57,998 bases of DNA. It comes from Alkalihalobacillus trypoxylicola. GTDB taxonomy: Bacteria > Bacillota > Bacilli > Bacillales > Bacillaceae_D. The stretch spans positions 1-57,998 of the forward strand of contig NZ_LTAO01000011.1 of NCBI RefSeq assembly GCF_001590785.1, read 5' to 3'. Below are positions 45,836-55,995 of this stretch, piece after piece. Under the pieces are notes generated by a model that was not told where the DNA came from, made no database searches, and saw only the letters and a list, made by a program, of their open reading frames with translations. The position numbers were made by a program, and so were the translations under genes. The first letter of the stretch is position 1. Each line of letters starts with the position of its first letter.

Positions 45836-45871
45836 AACGAGTCCGATCCGATTATTGGACTCGTTTTTTTA
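45836..45871 (+). terminator. Terminator after asnS
   Basis: AACGAGTCC pairs with GGACTCGTT, followed by TTTTT. Confidence 0.9.
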
Positions 45872-46033
45872 AGGTTTAAAAAATAGCAGGATCGCAAACT
45901 TATTAGAACTGACAACATAGTCTAATTAGAGCTTATAAAGTAGTAAAACGTCTTTCCTACACGAATTGAATTTGTGTAAGGCTTTTTCGTTTACGAATGA
46001 GGTTGATAGGATTATCAAATCCTTAATTCATGT

Positions 46034-46039
46034 TATAAT
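46034..46039 (+). promoter_or_regulatory. Possible -10 box for dnaD
   Basis: TATAAT at 46034-46039; the best -35 is TTATCA (46012-46017) at 16 bp. Moderate support. Confidence 0.4.
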
Positions 46040-46061
46040 ACTTTATAGAGGTGTAAAAATA

Positions 46062-46760
46062 ATGTCAGATAAAATGCTCTTAAAATGGATGAAGCAAGGT
46101 CATCTGTCCATTCCGAAATTACTATTACAATATTATACAGATTTAGGATTAACAGAAGTGGAATTAATGACTTTATTACATATTCAATCTTTTATAGATG
46201 AAGGGGATTATTTTCCAACTCCAGAATTGCTTAGTGAAAGAATGACCCTTTCAAAGGAAGAGTGCAGCAATACAATGGGTTTACTTATAAAAAAAGGCTT
46301 TTTATCTTTAGATAAGCACTGGGATAATGGAATATTATATGAAAATTACTCTTTAGAACCATTATGGTTGAAATTAATGGAAGAATTGAATCAAGAAGAT
46401 CAAAAGCAACAAGAAAAATCAAATGCCCAAATAGAAGGAGATTTATTTAAAACGTTTGAGCAGGAATTCTCTAGACCACTATCTCCTATAGAAATGGAGA
46501 CGTTATCGATGTGGTTAGACCATGATAAGCATGAGCCAAAATTAATTCTTCAGGCATTAAAGGAATCGGTTATTTCTGGTAAGCTCAATTTTAGATATAT
46601 TGATCGAATTCTTTTTGAGTGGAAACGTAACGGTGTCAAAACTTTAGAGCAAGTAAAAATTCATAGTGAAAAATACAGGAAGTTTCAAAATGGACAAAAA
46701 CCAGATTCAAAAAGAGTCCGTTCAGAATCTTATCCAAGCTTTAATTGGTTAGAAAGTTAA
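46062..46760 (+). CDS. dnaD: Replication initiation protein DnaD
   Basis: About 232 aa. N-terminal winged-helix DDBH1 domain (GLTEVELMTLLHIQSF; SKEECSNTMGLLIKKGFLSL) for oligomerisation, and C-terminal DDBH2 domain with LKESVISGKLNFRYIDRILF, the YxxxIL-type DNA-binding motif. Recruits the helicase-loading proteins at oriC and in restart. ATG 46062 follows TAGAGGTG; the open frame to 45966 lacks a ribosome site. Followed after 17 nt by nth. Confidence 0.95.
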   Translation: MSDKMLLKWMKQGHLSIPKLLLQYYTDLGLTEVELMTLLHIQSFIDEGDYFPTPELLSERMTLSKEECSNTMGLLIKKGFLSLDKHWDNGILYENYSLEPLWLKLMEELNQEDQKQQEKSNAQIEGDLFKTFEQEFSRPLSPIEMETLSMWLDHDKHEPKLILQALKESVISGKLNFRYIDRILFEWKRNGVKTLEQVKIHSEKYRKFQNGQKPDSKRVRSESYPSFNWLES

Positions 46761-46777
46761 AAAGGAATGATTTAAAA

Positions 46778-47428
46778 TTGTTAACAAAAAAACAAACAAT
46801 CGATGCGATTGATCAAATACAAGAAATGTTCCCTGAAGCTGAGTGCGAGCTCATTCACTCAAATCCGTTTGAGTTATTAATTGCGGTCGTTCTATCTGCT
46901 CAATGTACAGACGCTCTCGTAAATAAAGTGACTCCTAAGCTTTTTGAAAAATATCAATCACCCTCTGATTATTTAAATGCTTCACAGGAGGAACTGGAGC
47001 AAGATATTCGCTCTATTGGTCTTTTTAGAAGTAAAGCAAAAAACATCCAAAAACTAGCTGCTTCCATAATAAACGACTTCGATGGTCAAGTTCCTAAAAC
47101 GAGAGATGAGTTAATCGGACTTGCCGGTGTAGGGAGAAAAACGGCAAATGTTGTAACATCCGTTGCTTTTGGTGAACCGGCTATTGCTGTGGATACACAT
47201 GTTGAAAGGGTGAGCAAAAGGCTCGCCATATGTCGTTGGAAAGATAGCGTCTTAGAAGTAGAAAAAACGTTAATGAAAAAAATTCCAATAGAACGATGGT
47301 CAGATACCCATCATCAATTGATCTTTTTTGGTCGTTATCATTGTAAAGCACAGTCTCCAAAATGTAACGATTGTCCTTTATTAGAAATGTGTCGTGAAGG
47401 GAAAAAAAGATTGAAAGGAAAGTCATAA
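46778..47428 (+). CDS. nth: Endonuclease III
   Basis: Base-excision repair glycosylase/AP lyase for oxidised pyrimidines. About 216 aa. HhH motif LAGVGRKTANVV with the catalytic Lys, Asp in AVDTHVERVSKRL, and the 4Fe-4S ligands CKAQSPKCNDCPLLEMC. TTG 46778 follows AAAGGAATG and aligns with the start of B. subtilis Nth; an upstream TTG/GTG extension overlaps dnaD. Confidence 0.95.
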   Translation: MLTKKQTIDAIDQIQEMFPEAECELIHSNPFELLIAVVLSAQCTDALVNKVTPKLFEKYQSPSDYLNASQEELEQDIRSIGLFRSKAKNIQKLAASIINDFDGQVPKTRDELIGLAGVGRKTANVVTSVAFGEPAIAVDTHVERVSKRLAICRWKDSVLEVEKTLMKKIPIERWSDTHHQLIFFGRYHCKAQSPKCNDCPLLEMCREGKKRLKGKS

Positions 47429-47429
47429 G

Positions 47430-47942
47430 ATGATGATGATTCCTTTCGATTTTTGTATTTCTCCTTTTTATCATCACGAACAGTTAAAAATTGATCTTAA
47501 TTCTCTTACTGAAAAACAAAGATTTACGCAAGTTCCCTTTTATTATGACATAACGTCTATCAAAAAGCCGTGGGAATCGCCCTATCCTTATATAGAGGAG
47601 ATTTATCAGCTATGGTTAGAAGAGGAAATAGCGATTCGTTTTGCATTTAAAGGTAAGCGTAAGCATGAAATCGCTTCAAAAATGAGGATTTCCATTGCTT
47701 TATATATCGATGCCTTGTTCTGGTTAAATGGTCAGAGATTAAACAATCTCCATAAAATAGAGGAAGATATTTTGACTCTCACCTATCGACCACTTAATGC
47801 AAAAGATCGTTTAGCTTTTATTATAAAGCAGCACAATCAATACCATGCTTTTATTCAGCTACAAGCTTTAATGGAAGAATTAAATAAGATGTGTGCGCGA
47901 ATAAAGGTTATGAAAAATAGGAAAAATAGCGAAGGTTTATGA
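47430..47942 (+). CDS. ypoC: YpoC family protein
   Basis: About 170 aa, cytoplasmic, helical. YIEEIYQLWLEEEIAIRFAF and a C-terminal YRPLNAKDRLAFIIKQHNQY match YpoC of the dnaD-nth-ypoC cluster. Function unknown. The ATG directly follows the nth stop and uses GGAAAG at the nth end. Confidence 0.82.
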   Translation: MMMIPFDFCISPFYHHEQLKIDLNSLTEKQRFTQVPFYYDITSIKKPWESPYPYIEEIYQLWLEEEIAIRFAFKGKRKHEIASKMRISIALYIDALFWLNGQRLNNLHKIEEDILTLTYRPLNAKDRLAFIIKQHNQYHAFIQLQALMEELNKMCARIKVMKNRKNSEGL

Positions 47943-47954
47943 AGGAGTGTAAGT

Positions 47955-50900
47955 ATGGAAGGCGATTCTCACTTTTTTTCATCAGAGCTTGAAGCACTAG
48001 TCAATAAGCAAGAGTGGGTAAGGAAGCAGCAAATTATAAAAAAAATGGAAAGCCCCGTATTTGAAGTTGCATTTTGTGGACATTTTTCAGCAGGTAAGTC
48101 TACGATTATGAACACGATTTTAGGGGCAGAAATTCTTCCGACGAGTCCGATTCCAACTAGTGCGAATATTGTCTCGATTGCGAACGGAAATTTAGGAGTT
48201 TCTGTTCAAAAAGCGAATAAAGAAATTAAAAAATGGGATGGAGACATTCCGTGGGAACAAATAAGACAATGGGGGATGGATGGTCAGAGTATTACCGATA
48301 TGCGAATTTTTGCTCCACTGACTTTTCTAAATAATAGCATCATTTATGATACACCAGGTGTTGATTCGACGGACCCTAATCATCAGAAGTTAACAGTAGA
48401 AGCGTTATTTACAACCGATGTAATCATTTATGTTATGGAATATAATCATGTTCAATCTGAGACAAATTTATATTTTTTAAAGCAATTATCTAATGAACAA
48501 AAGCCGATTATCATTTTAGTTAATCAGGTAGATAAGCACAATGATAAGGAACTGAGCTTTAATCAATTTGACGAATCGATAAAAGATACCTTTAAAAAGT
48601 GGAATATTCAATATTTAGATCTTTTTTATACAAGTATGAAAAAGAATGATCATCCCTATAATCAATTTGTCCAATTTGAAAAAAAATTAAAGGCATTATT
48701 ATATCACGGAAATGAAGTGACCAAGTTTTCTAATCAGAAGTTAATCGATAGTTTTTATTTAAGCCTTTTATCTAGGTTAGAAAATGATCATGAAGACTGG
48801 CTTTTAGAAAAAGAAAATGACTTACAAAGTAAAGGATTCTCATTAGCATCAAGAAAACAATATGAGCTGCAAATAAAGGAAAAAAATCAGTTAAAAGAAG
48901 CGGATACTTTATTAAAGAAGCAGTTAGAAGAGGAATGGAAAAAACTATTCGCCCAAGTAACCGTTTTTCCTTATTCAACAACGGAATTAACGCGAGCGTG
49001 GTTAGAGAGCAAAGACCAAAACTTTAAGGTGGGTATTCTTTTTTCTAAAAAGAAAACAGTAGAAGAGCAACAAAAACGGTTGGATGCATTAATTTTAGAA
49101 TTGAATGAAAAAATTAAGAGCTTGTTAAGTTTTCATGTTATTCGTTCGTTCGAAATCATTGATAAAAGACAGCTAACTAATCGTGATCAAGTAGAGCAAG
49201 CACTGCAACAATTTTCCTTAAATGTTGATTCTGAATTCTTTGAAGAATCAGCGATTCCTTCTCACATTAGTAGAGAATTTGTTTTTACTTTCACGAAAAA
49301 TAAAGAAGCAGAAATAAAAAAACTCCTTTGGAAAAATGCTTATGGTATCTTAGAGTTAATAATAGAAGGTTTGAAAAATAGCTGGGAGGCTCAATTACAG
49401 CAAAAAGAAGTAGAAGTCATGCAATTAAAAAGTCTTTCTTCACTTTTTGAAGAAATATCAGAAAAAGAAACAGACTTTATTGAAGTGAAGACAACTATTA
49501 CAAATGAGCTACAGCAATCAACAGATGAAAGCTTGCAGAAAAGGCTATTAGAGATTAGTATAAGAAGCTATCCTGAAAATGTGGATATAGCTCCATTTAT
49601 AGATTTCTCTAATGAACAGGAGTCTGTAATAGAAACGGATTGGAAATGGGAGCCACCTCCTAGCAATCAAGTAAAAACTCAAGTATTTAATGAAGAATGG
49701 TTTCAGGAAATGGAACATTTATTGAGGTTAGATGATTATCCAAAGTCATTTGAATCGAAAAGAAATCAATTAGTAGAACGGCTTAAAAAACATCAAAATG
49801 AAACCTTTCGCTTATCATTATTCGGAGCATTTAGTGCCGGGAAATCAAGTTTTGCTAATGCATTATTAGGAAAAGAAGTTCTTCCTGTATCTCCTCATCC
49901 CACTACTGCTACGATTAATACGATAAAGAAGTCCAGCACGGATCATCGAAATGAAACGGCTGAAATTTTCTTTAAATCAGAAGAGCAACTAGAAAAGGAA
50001 ATTGAATTTGTGAGCTCGCAATTAGGAGAAAGCTTTGGCCTAAAAAAATTAAAAAGCTGGAAGCCTAATCTTGAACAATTTTCCAGAAGTTCTCAAAAAA
50101 CGTTGGCAGAATACTTACTGACGGTCAAAAAGAGTTTCCTTGAACATGAGGATTGGCTAGCGAACGTAAAAGAGGTTTCTTTAAATCAAGTAAACCCTTA
50201 TATTGCTAATGAAGAAGTCGCTTGTTTAGTGAATGCGATTACGATATATTATGATTGTCCGTTAACCGAAAGTGGGGTAGAGTTAATTGATACTCCAGGT
50301 GTAAACTCTATTCATGGTCGCCATACCAATGTCGCTTTTCAGCAGTTAAAACATTCAGATGCCGTTTTTTACCTGACTTATTATAACCATGCTTTCTCAA
50401 AGGCTGACCAATGGTTTTTGCAGCAATTATCATTTGTTAATGATGGCTTTAAAGATGATAAATTATATTTTGTCTTAAATGCGGCAGACCTTGCCGAAAA
50501 TGAGCGTGAGTTAAACGGAGTAAAGCTACATGTTTATAACGAACTGAAAAGAAATGGTTTAGCATCACCAAAGCTATATCATCTATCAAGTAAAGAAGGG
50601 CTTTCTGTAAAAAAAGGTGAGAAAAAAAGCTCAGAAGGACAGCATTTCTTGCAGTTTGAGGAGCAGTTTTATCAGGAAACGATTCAAGAACTCAAACGGT
50701 TAAATATAGAAATATTACAAAAAGAAGTGCAAGAATACGTAGTAGAATTAGCAGAAGCGATTCAATTTTTGTCAGAATCCAAGAGTGAAAGAGAAAGAAA
50801 ATTAAATAACTTAAAACGAGAAAAAGTCGAATTAGCAAAAGCTATAGATCAAGCGTCTGCTTCTTCTGTTATGACCTCAATCACGCAAGAGCTTTCTGAG

Positions 50901-51548
50901 TTGATGGTTTATTTAAGAGAAAGAATTTTGTTCGTTTTCTCTGATAGCTTTAATGAAGCGATTAATGTCACAACGATTACTGGCCATAATAAAAAACAGC
51001 AATCAATGGCATTATTAGAGGGATTAAGAGAGTATAAAAATCAAAGTGAATTATTTATTAAAAATGAGCTTTATGCAACTTTGGTTCGAATCGAATTAAA
51101 ATTAGCAGGTGAACTGGAAGCTTGGTATCAAGAAAGTGAAGAAGACATTCAAAGGTTGTGGAGCACTTTTTCAGGTTCTAAACCAGACATTGAAATGAAG
51201 CTTTATCAGGAAGTTCTTCCATCTTTAAGGGAAATAGATCCAAAAAGCTATTTAAATGAATTTAAAAGTACTAAGCATTTCTTTGAAGAGGGCGGTTCAA
51301 AACAGTTAAAAGAGCGCGTTGTAAATGATGCTGTAAGCAGTGCTAGAAATTATTTATTTGAATTTGAAAAAGAGCTCGAAATATTATTACTACCTGTCGT
51401 TTCGGAAAAAATTGAAATGGAAAAACAACATTTAAAACAAGAAATAGAGCTGGTTATTACTCGGTATGCTTCCTCATTCTCTGAAAAAGAGCAAAATGCT
51501 TTAAAAACAGAGTGGAGCAAATGGAGTGGGCTCGAACAACTTGTCTAA
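47955..51548 (+). CDS. dynA: Tandem dynamin-like GTPase DynA
   Basis: About 1197 aa with two dynamin units in one chain, the size and layout of B. subtilis DynA (YpbR). Unit 1: P-loop CGHFSAGKST near residue 43, switch PTSANI, DTPGVDSTDP, G4-like NQVDKHN. Unit 2: P-loop GAFSAGKSSF near 622, TTATIN, DTPGVNSIHG, G4-like NAADLAEN. Long helical stalk regions lie between and after. DynA tethers and fuses membranes and helps protect cells against pore-forming stress and phage lysis. ATG 47955 follows GAAGGAG. Its location between ypoC and ponA differs from B. subtilis. Confidence 0.94.
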   Translation: MEGDSHFFSSELEALVNKQEWVRKQQIIKKMESPVFEVAFCGHFSAGKSTIMNTILGAEILPTSPIPTSANIVSIANGNLGVSVQKANKEIKKWDGDIPWEQIRQWGMDGQSITDMRIFAPLTFLNNSIIYDTPGVDSTDPNHQKLTVEALFTTDVIIYVMEYNHVQSETNLYFLKQLSNEQKPIIILVNQVDKHNDKELSFNQFDESIKDTFKKWNIQYLDLFYTSMKKNDHPYNQFVQFEKKLKALLYHGNEVTKFSNQKLIDSFYLSLLSRLENDHEDWLLEKENDLQSKGFSLASRKQYELQIKEKNQLKEADTLLKKQLEEEWKKLFAQVTVFPYSTTELTRAWLESKDQNFKVGILFSKKKTVEEQQKRLDALILELNEKIKSLLSFHVIRSFEIIDKRQLTNRDQVEQALQQFSLNVDSEFFEESAIPSHISREFVFTFTKNKEAEIKKLLWKNAYGILELIIEGLKNSWEAQLQQKEVEVMQLKSLSSLFEEISEKETDFIEVKTTITNELQQSTDESLQKRLLEISIRSYPENVDIAPFIDFSNEQESVIETDWKWEPPPSNQVKTQVFNEEWFQEMEHLLRLDDYPKSFESKRNQLVERLKKHQNETFRLSLFGAFSAGKSSFANALLGKEVLPVSPHPTTATINTIKKSSTDHRNETAEIFFKSEEQLEKEIEFVSSQLGESFGLKKLKSWKPNLEQFSRSSQKTLAEYLLTVKKSFLEHEDWLANVKEVSLNQVNPYIANEEVACLVNAITIYYDCPLTESGVELIDTPGVNSIHGRHTNVAFQQLKHSDAVFYLTYYNHAFSKADQWFLQQLSFVNDGFKDDKLYFVLNAADLAENERELNGVKLHVYNELKRNGLASPKLYHLSSKEGLSVKKGEKKSSEGQHFLQFEEQFYQETIQELKRLNIEILQKEVQEYVVELAEAIQFLSESKSERERKLNNLKREKVELAKAIDQASASSVMTSITQELSELMVYLRERILFVFSDSFNEAINVTTITGHNKKQQSMALLEGLREYKNQSELFIKNELYATLVRIELKLAGELEAWYQESEEDIQRLWSTFSGSKPDIEMKLYQEVLPSLREIDPKSYLNEFKSTKHFFEEGGSKQLKERVVNDAVSSARNYLFEFEKELEILLLPVVSEKIEMEKQHLKQEIELVITRYASSFSEKEQNALKTEWSKWSGLEQLV

Positions 51549-51553
51549 CTATC

Positions 51554-51587
51554 AAAAAGCTCGCTAGCATCACGCTAACGAGCTTTT
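51554..51587. terminator. Bidirectional terminator between dynA and ponA
   Basis: AAAAAGCTCG-TAGC pairs with GCTA-CGAGCTTTTT; A and T runs on both sides allow function on both strands for the converging genes. Confidence 0.85.
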
Positions 51588-51601
51588 TGTGTATAAAGTA
51601 T

Positions 51602-54235
51602 TTACTCAGTTTCTTCTTCAGAATCATCGGGATTCTCTTCCTCATTTTCATCTGAGGTTGAATCATCCTCCTCATCTGGACGATTTCCTTCATTGTTTCC
51701 ATTATTTCCATTGTTACCGTTATTACCGTTGTTGCCATTATTTCCGTTATTATTATCGTTTCCTGGAGGGTTTTCGTTTCCGTTATTTTCTTCGTTATCG
51801 TCCTCTTCAGGAACTTCCTCTTCAGGAATTTCTTCTTCCTCCTCTTCTTCTTCCACTGCTTCAGGCACGGTCACCTCTGCGCTAGCAGGATCACTACTTT
51901 GTCCTTGGTAATCGGCTATAAGAGAGAAGCGGTAGCTTGATCCTGGCTCGGGATCTGACAAAATAAACTGCATATCGCTAGATTGTTGGACGCTTTCTGA
52001 ACCTCCGCCATCTACTGCCATGGAAAGATTAAAAGTAACATCATCTAATAGGCTTTCTGGATAATTCCATGTTACAATGATTTGATTTTGCTCTTCCTGA
52101 TAAACAGCTTGAAGGCTAGAAGGTGACTCTATTTCAACAAACTCGTCTGAAACCTCTGTTTGCTCAGTTCCTTTTACAAATAATTCATAAATAATCTCGC
52201 TCTGTGGTGTAAATGGACTCGGAAGCTTCCCGGTAGAGCGTTCTACTCCCACTCTTACGACTGAATCAGGCATTTCAAAGTCTGGTGTATCAATATCAGC
52301 TGAGATTTTACTCATTACTTCATTGAAAATACGCTGTGAAAGTCTCCGCTCTTCATCATTGGCTAAATAATTTCCTTCACCACTAAGATTATCGAATCCA
52401 GACCAAACCGCAACGGTATACCTCGTCGTATAACCTGAGAACCAAACATCAGGAACTCCACCTTGTGGTATGTTTTTCTCAGCCATAAAATCTGGATCAA
52501 AATTTGTGGTTCCTGTTTTCCCAGCCATCGGAAGACCACTCACATTAGCAGTTCCACCTGTCCCATTATTAACGGCTGTTTTTAACATATCAGTAGTCAT
52601 AAAAGCGGTATAATCATTCATCGCTTGATGGCTTTCTGGCTCTAGCTCTAACTCACGTCCATCTGGAAATACAACTTTACGAACTGTATAAGGCTTGTTA
52701 TAAGTACCGTTATTTCCAAATGCCGCATAAGCACCTGCTAGCTGCATAGTTGTTATTCCTTCTTTAAAACCACCTAATCCGTAAGATTCTGGCATTGGCT
52801 CTTCTTCTACAGCAATTCCAAGGCCATTTGCAAATTCGGCTGCCTGATCAACTCCAACTTCCTGCAATGCTTTTATAGCAGGGACGTTACGAGATCTCGC
52901 TAGAGCGGTTCTCATCGTCATACTTCCTTGATAGCTGCCATCGAAGTTTCTTATTTCTCTACCATTCGGATATTCGTGTGGTTCATCCACGAAAATTTTC
53001 GCGGTAGACCATTGATTAAATTCAATACCAGGTGCGTAATCTAAGATAGGTTTTATCGTAGAGCCTGGCTGTCTCTTATGATCAGTCGCATAATTATAGC
53101 CGCGCTGAATTCCTGTATCTTCTCGACCGCTTCCAATCGCTTTAACTTGGCCCGTTTGTGTATCTAATATCGTCACAGCAGAGCGGTAATCTTCATTATC
53201 AGGATAGTTAGAAATAAAGTCACTTGTATATAAAACGTTTTCTACATGCTCTTGTGCATCAACATCTAAAGTAGTGTAAATCTTTAATCCAGAATTATAA
53301 ATATCATGGGCCGTAATACCATCAATTTCTTCTAATTCCTTTTGAACTTGATTGTAAAAAGAAGCATAAGGATAAGATTCACCGCGCTCACTTGGATTTA
53401 ATTGTTCATCGATTGGTATAGCCTTGGCTTGTTCAGCTTCTTCACTACTAATTTTCCCATGCTGCTCCATTAAATTAATGACCACATTTCTGCGACTTTC
53501 AGCATTTTCTGGGTTGTTTAAAGGATCATAAAAGCTTGGGCGACGTGGAATAGCGGCTAGTAGTGCAGCATCCTCTAGATTTAACTCACTAATCGACTTG
53601 CTGAAATATCTTTGAGAGGCAAGCTCAACACCGTACACGCCATTTGCTAAATAAATTTGATTTAAATACATGGTTAAAATTTGGTCTTTTGAATAGCGTT
53701 GTTCAAGCTGAATGGCTAGGTAAGCTTCTTGGATTTTTCTAGTGATTTTTTTATCATCGGATAAAAACAGGTTTTTTACTAACTGCTGAGTAATCGTACT
53801 AGCACCCTCTGCACCAAATCCATCGGTAATATTCGCCAGCACAGCACCAACAAATCTCCTCATATCCATGCCCCAATGCTCTCTAAAGCGAATATCCTCT
53901 ACAGAAATAAAGGCATCCTCTAAAACGTCTGGAATATCATCATAATTGACATTAATTCGGTCTTCTACTGAATCAAGCTGAGAAATAAATTCGTCGTTTT
54001 GGTCAAAAATTTCACTTCCTTGTGAGAGAACCAATTTCTCAGGATCCAATTCAGGTGAGTTTTGTACGATTGCAAAAACCGTAATACCACCAATGACGAC
54101 AGAAAGCATAAATAAAGCAACTAAAGTTAATAGAATTTTTTTCCAAACACCTTTTTTCTTAGGTGCTTTTTTGTTTTGTTGTTTTCTCTTTTCCATTCGA
54201 GAATGAGTTTTTTTTGTCTCATTATGTTCTGACAT
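51602..54235 (-). CDS. ponA: Class A penicillin-binding protein 1 (PonA)
   Basis: About 877 aa bifunctional peptidoglycan glycosyltransferase/transpeptidase. Basic cytoplasmic tail, one membrane helix (ILLTLVALFMLSVVIGGITV), GT51 domain with ISVEDIRFREHWGMD (catalytic Glu near 112) and GASTITQQLVKNLF, transpeptidase SxxK in PGSTIKP (~392), SRN, and KTGTTN (~573). Residues ~699-790 are a fibronectin type III-like domain and the rest is an acidic, Asn/Gly-rich tail with NGN repeats. B. subtilis PonA has a similar tail. Start ATG at 54235 after AAAGGAAG; downstream of recU as in Bacillus. Confidence 0.96.
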   Translation of the reverse strand: MSEHNETKKTHSRMEKRKQQNKKAPKKKGVWKKILLTLVALFMLSVVIGGITVFAIVQNSPELDPEKLVLSQGSEIFDQNDEFISQLDSVEDRINVNYDDIPDVLEDAFISVEDIRFREHWGMDMRRFVGAVLANITDGFGAEGASTITQQLVKNLFLSDDKKITRKIQEAYLAIQLEQRYSKDQILTMYLNQIYLANGVYGVELASQRYFSKSISELNLEDAALLAAIPRRPSFYDPLNNPENAESRRNVVINLMEQHGKISSEEAEQAKAIPIDEQLNPSERGESYPYASFYNQVQKELEEIDGITAHDIYNSGLKIYTTLDVDAQEHVENVLYTSDFISNYPDNEDYRSAVTILDTQTGQVKAIGSGREDTGIQRGYNYATDHKRQPGSTIKPILDYAPGIEFNQWSTAKIFVDEPHEYPNGREIRNFDGSYQGSMTMRTALARSRNVPAIKALQEVGVDQAAEFANGLGIAVEEEPMPESYGLGGFKEGITTMQLAGAYAAFGNNGTYNKPYTVRKVVFPDGRELELEPESHQAMNDYTAFMTTDMLKTAVNNGTGGTANVSGLPMAGKTGTTNFDPDFMAEKNIPQGGVPDVWFSGYTTRYTVAVWSGFDNLSGEGNYLANDEERRLSQRIFNEVMSKISADIDTPDFEMPDSVVRVGVERSTGKLPSPFTPQSEIIYELFVKGTEQTEVSDEFVEIESPSSLQAVYQEEQNQIIVTWNYPESLLDDVTFNLSMAVDGGGSESVQQSSDMQFILSDPEPGSSYRFSLIADYQGQSSDPASAEVTVPEAVEEEEEEEEIPEEEVPEEDDNEENNGNENPPGNDNNNGNNGNNGNNGNNGNNGNNEGNRPDEEDDSTSDENEEENPDDSEEETE

Positions 54236-54271
54236 AGCGTTCTTCCTTTCACGAGATCAATCTATAAAATA

Positions 54272-54874
54272 TTACTGAAAATATACTTGATCAACGATGG
54301 ATAAATAATCAATTCTAGGCTGGTAGCCTATTTTAATTAAATGTCCCCATTCTTCAATATCTTTTTTTCGGATTGATTTACGACCATTATTTTGATTCTG
54401 ATAATGATGAATTAAAATTTGAGCATCTAATAAATAAATTTCATCAAATAAAGTAAAGGAGAGAATAATAAAAGAAATCCCGTTTTGATTGATAACAGCT
54501 TCCATATGCTCAATTTGATGCTGGTGGAAATTTTGTAAAGGAAAAGATGTTTTATTTTTAGTTTCTTTTGCTTCAAAATCAATATATTTTCCTCTATAAA
54601 CTCCATTATAATCTGTTGTAGATGCTTGTTTAAAATAGGCCTCCTTTATAACAGCAGCACTTCGTCTAGGATAATCAACTTGGACGATTTGAACAGGTGT
54701 TGGCTTTTTGTGAATGACCGCTTTTTGAGAATGTAAATAAAATGTATTCGTATCATTTAAATCATCCTCAAGAGTCATTCCTCTATTGCTGTAATTCGTT
54801 CTTTCTTTTTTGTTTTGCGATAGTGTAGACCCCTTTGGTACATATCGTTTTCCGTTAGGGTAGCGAATAGACAT
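54272..54874 (-). CDS. recU: Holliday junction resolvase RecU
   Basis: About 200 aa. [11 protein letters not shown] and [16 protein letters not shown] at the N-terminus, then the nuclease core [20 protein letters not shown] (catalytic Asp, Glu, Lys) and [19 protein letters not shown]. The ATG at 54874 matches the start of B. subtilis RecU; an 18-codon extension upstream is probably not translated. It cleaves four-way junctions in recombination and forms an operon with ponA (36-nt gap). Confidence 0.95.
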   Translation of the reverse strand: MSIRYPNGKRYVPKGSTLSQNKKERTNYSNRGMTLEDDLNDTNTFYLHSQKAVIHKKPTPVQIVQVDYPRRSAAVIKEAYFKQASTTDYNGVYRGKYIDFEAKETKNKTSFPLQNFHQHQIEHMEAVINQNGISFIILSFTLFDEIYLLDAQILIHHYQNQNNGRKSIRKKDIEEWGHLIKIGYQPRIDYLSIVDQVYFQ

Positions 54875-55017
54875 AGACTTTTCGACCCTTTCTTTTCTAT
54901 CATTCATAACATTCATTGGAAATAGCACTAGGAAGGAATGTCATCAAACTATCTTACCATAAAATACGTTAAAAGTAGACGGAAGAAACATCTTAAGATT
55001 ATAAAGTTTTGTGAAAG

Positions 55018-55995
55018 ATGGTGTTAATTTTGCTAAATAAACAATCAAGGTTATTCATAGAGAAAATAGAACATAGGACAAAAGAACAGAATTATGACAA
55101 TGTCTCAAGAACTCATGCTTACTTGGCTTATTTTAATCAAATACCAGAAGTGAGGTGGGCCTTGCTAGCTTCAGCTGTTTCACGCAATGCAGGTTGGAAT
55201 ATGACTACGCTATTTAATGAAAAGTTCAAAAGCTATATGTCATTAGAAAATAGAGCACATTTAATTGCTTTTCTAGAAAGAGCTAATTGGTTAATATTTG
55301 CTGATGCTTATCCGCAATTAATGATTTATCAGTTTTCAAAGGAGCAAGGTTATCCCTTATTTTCATTATTGCCTTATTTTGGTGTTTCTAAATTTATGGT
55401 AACAGAGTGGAACCTTTTTTGGGACCGTAAAGATGAGGAGCGTCTATGTACAGCGTTAATCATTAATGAACAAAACCACTTAGAGGAAACTTTAATGAAT
55501 ACCAAATGGGTAAAGAGAGAGATTCTTCATAATATTTGGTTTCAACTCGATCAACACACAGAATTTAATTATATTCTTTTTCCTACATTAGATAATGTGA
55601 TTTTTGGATATAAAGTTTTTAAATTTGAAAAAGTAGAAGAAAGAATTCAATTAGGGAAAAAGTTGGCCCAACTATTGTTTCATCCAGATTGCTTTCATTC
55701 AATTAAAAATTTTTTATGTAAGGTAGAACATACAGGTTCAAGATTAGATTACGAAACGTATATTCAGGAAGCGAAAGTTTATTCGAAAACCCCTTTGTTA
55801 CGTACTGTATTAATGAATTTCCACCATAAAAATACTAATCATTTAGATTGGTATGAAGCAAATAAAGAAAAAAAGTGGTGGTTTGTACCTTTATCAAAAA
55901 TAGAAGTAACAGACCGAAAGAAATGGTTACAATTTAAAAGAAAAGAATGGAAGGTTACTTCTTGGTTGCTTTCAACTTTACAAGATAAGATTTGA
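55018..55995 (+). CDS. yppC: DUF2515 protein YppC
   Basis: About 325 aa, no membrane segment. Family landmarks: RTHAYLAYFNQIPEVRWALL, VSRNAGWNMT, FLERANWLIFADAYPQL. Divergent from recU, as in B. subtilis, where YppC has unknown function. The start is uncertain: ATG 55018 has a weak GAAAG site, and TTG 55030 would use AGATGGTG. Repeat copy C begins at its stop codon. Confidence 0.88.
   Translation: MVLILLNKQSRLFIEKIEHRTKEQNYDNVSRTHAYLAYFNQIPEVRWALLASAVSRNAGWNMTTLFNEKFKSYMSLENRAHLIAFLERANWLIFADAYPQLMIYQFSKEQGYPLFSLLPYFGVSKFMVTEWNLFWDRKDEERLCTALIINEQNHLEETLMNTKWVKREILHNIWFQLDQHTEFNYILFPTLDNVIFGYKVFKFEKVEERIQLGKKLAQLLFHPDCFHSIKNFLCKVEHTGSRLDYETYIQEAKVYSKTPLLRTVLMNFHHKNTNHLDWYEANKEKKWWFVPLSKIEVTDRKKWLQFKRKEWKVTSWLLSTLQDKI

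Noticed and set aside
51693-51911. Plus-strand Leu/Pro/Phe-rich frame opposite ponA
   Set aside because: Complement of the Asn/Gly and Glu-rich ponA tail; pure composition artefact.
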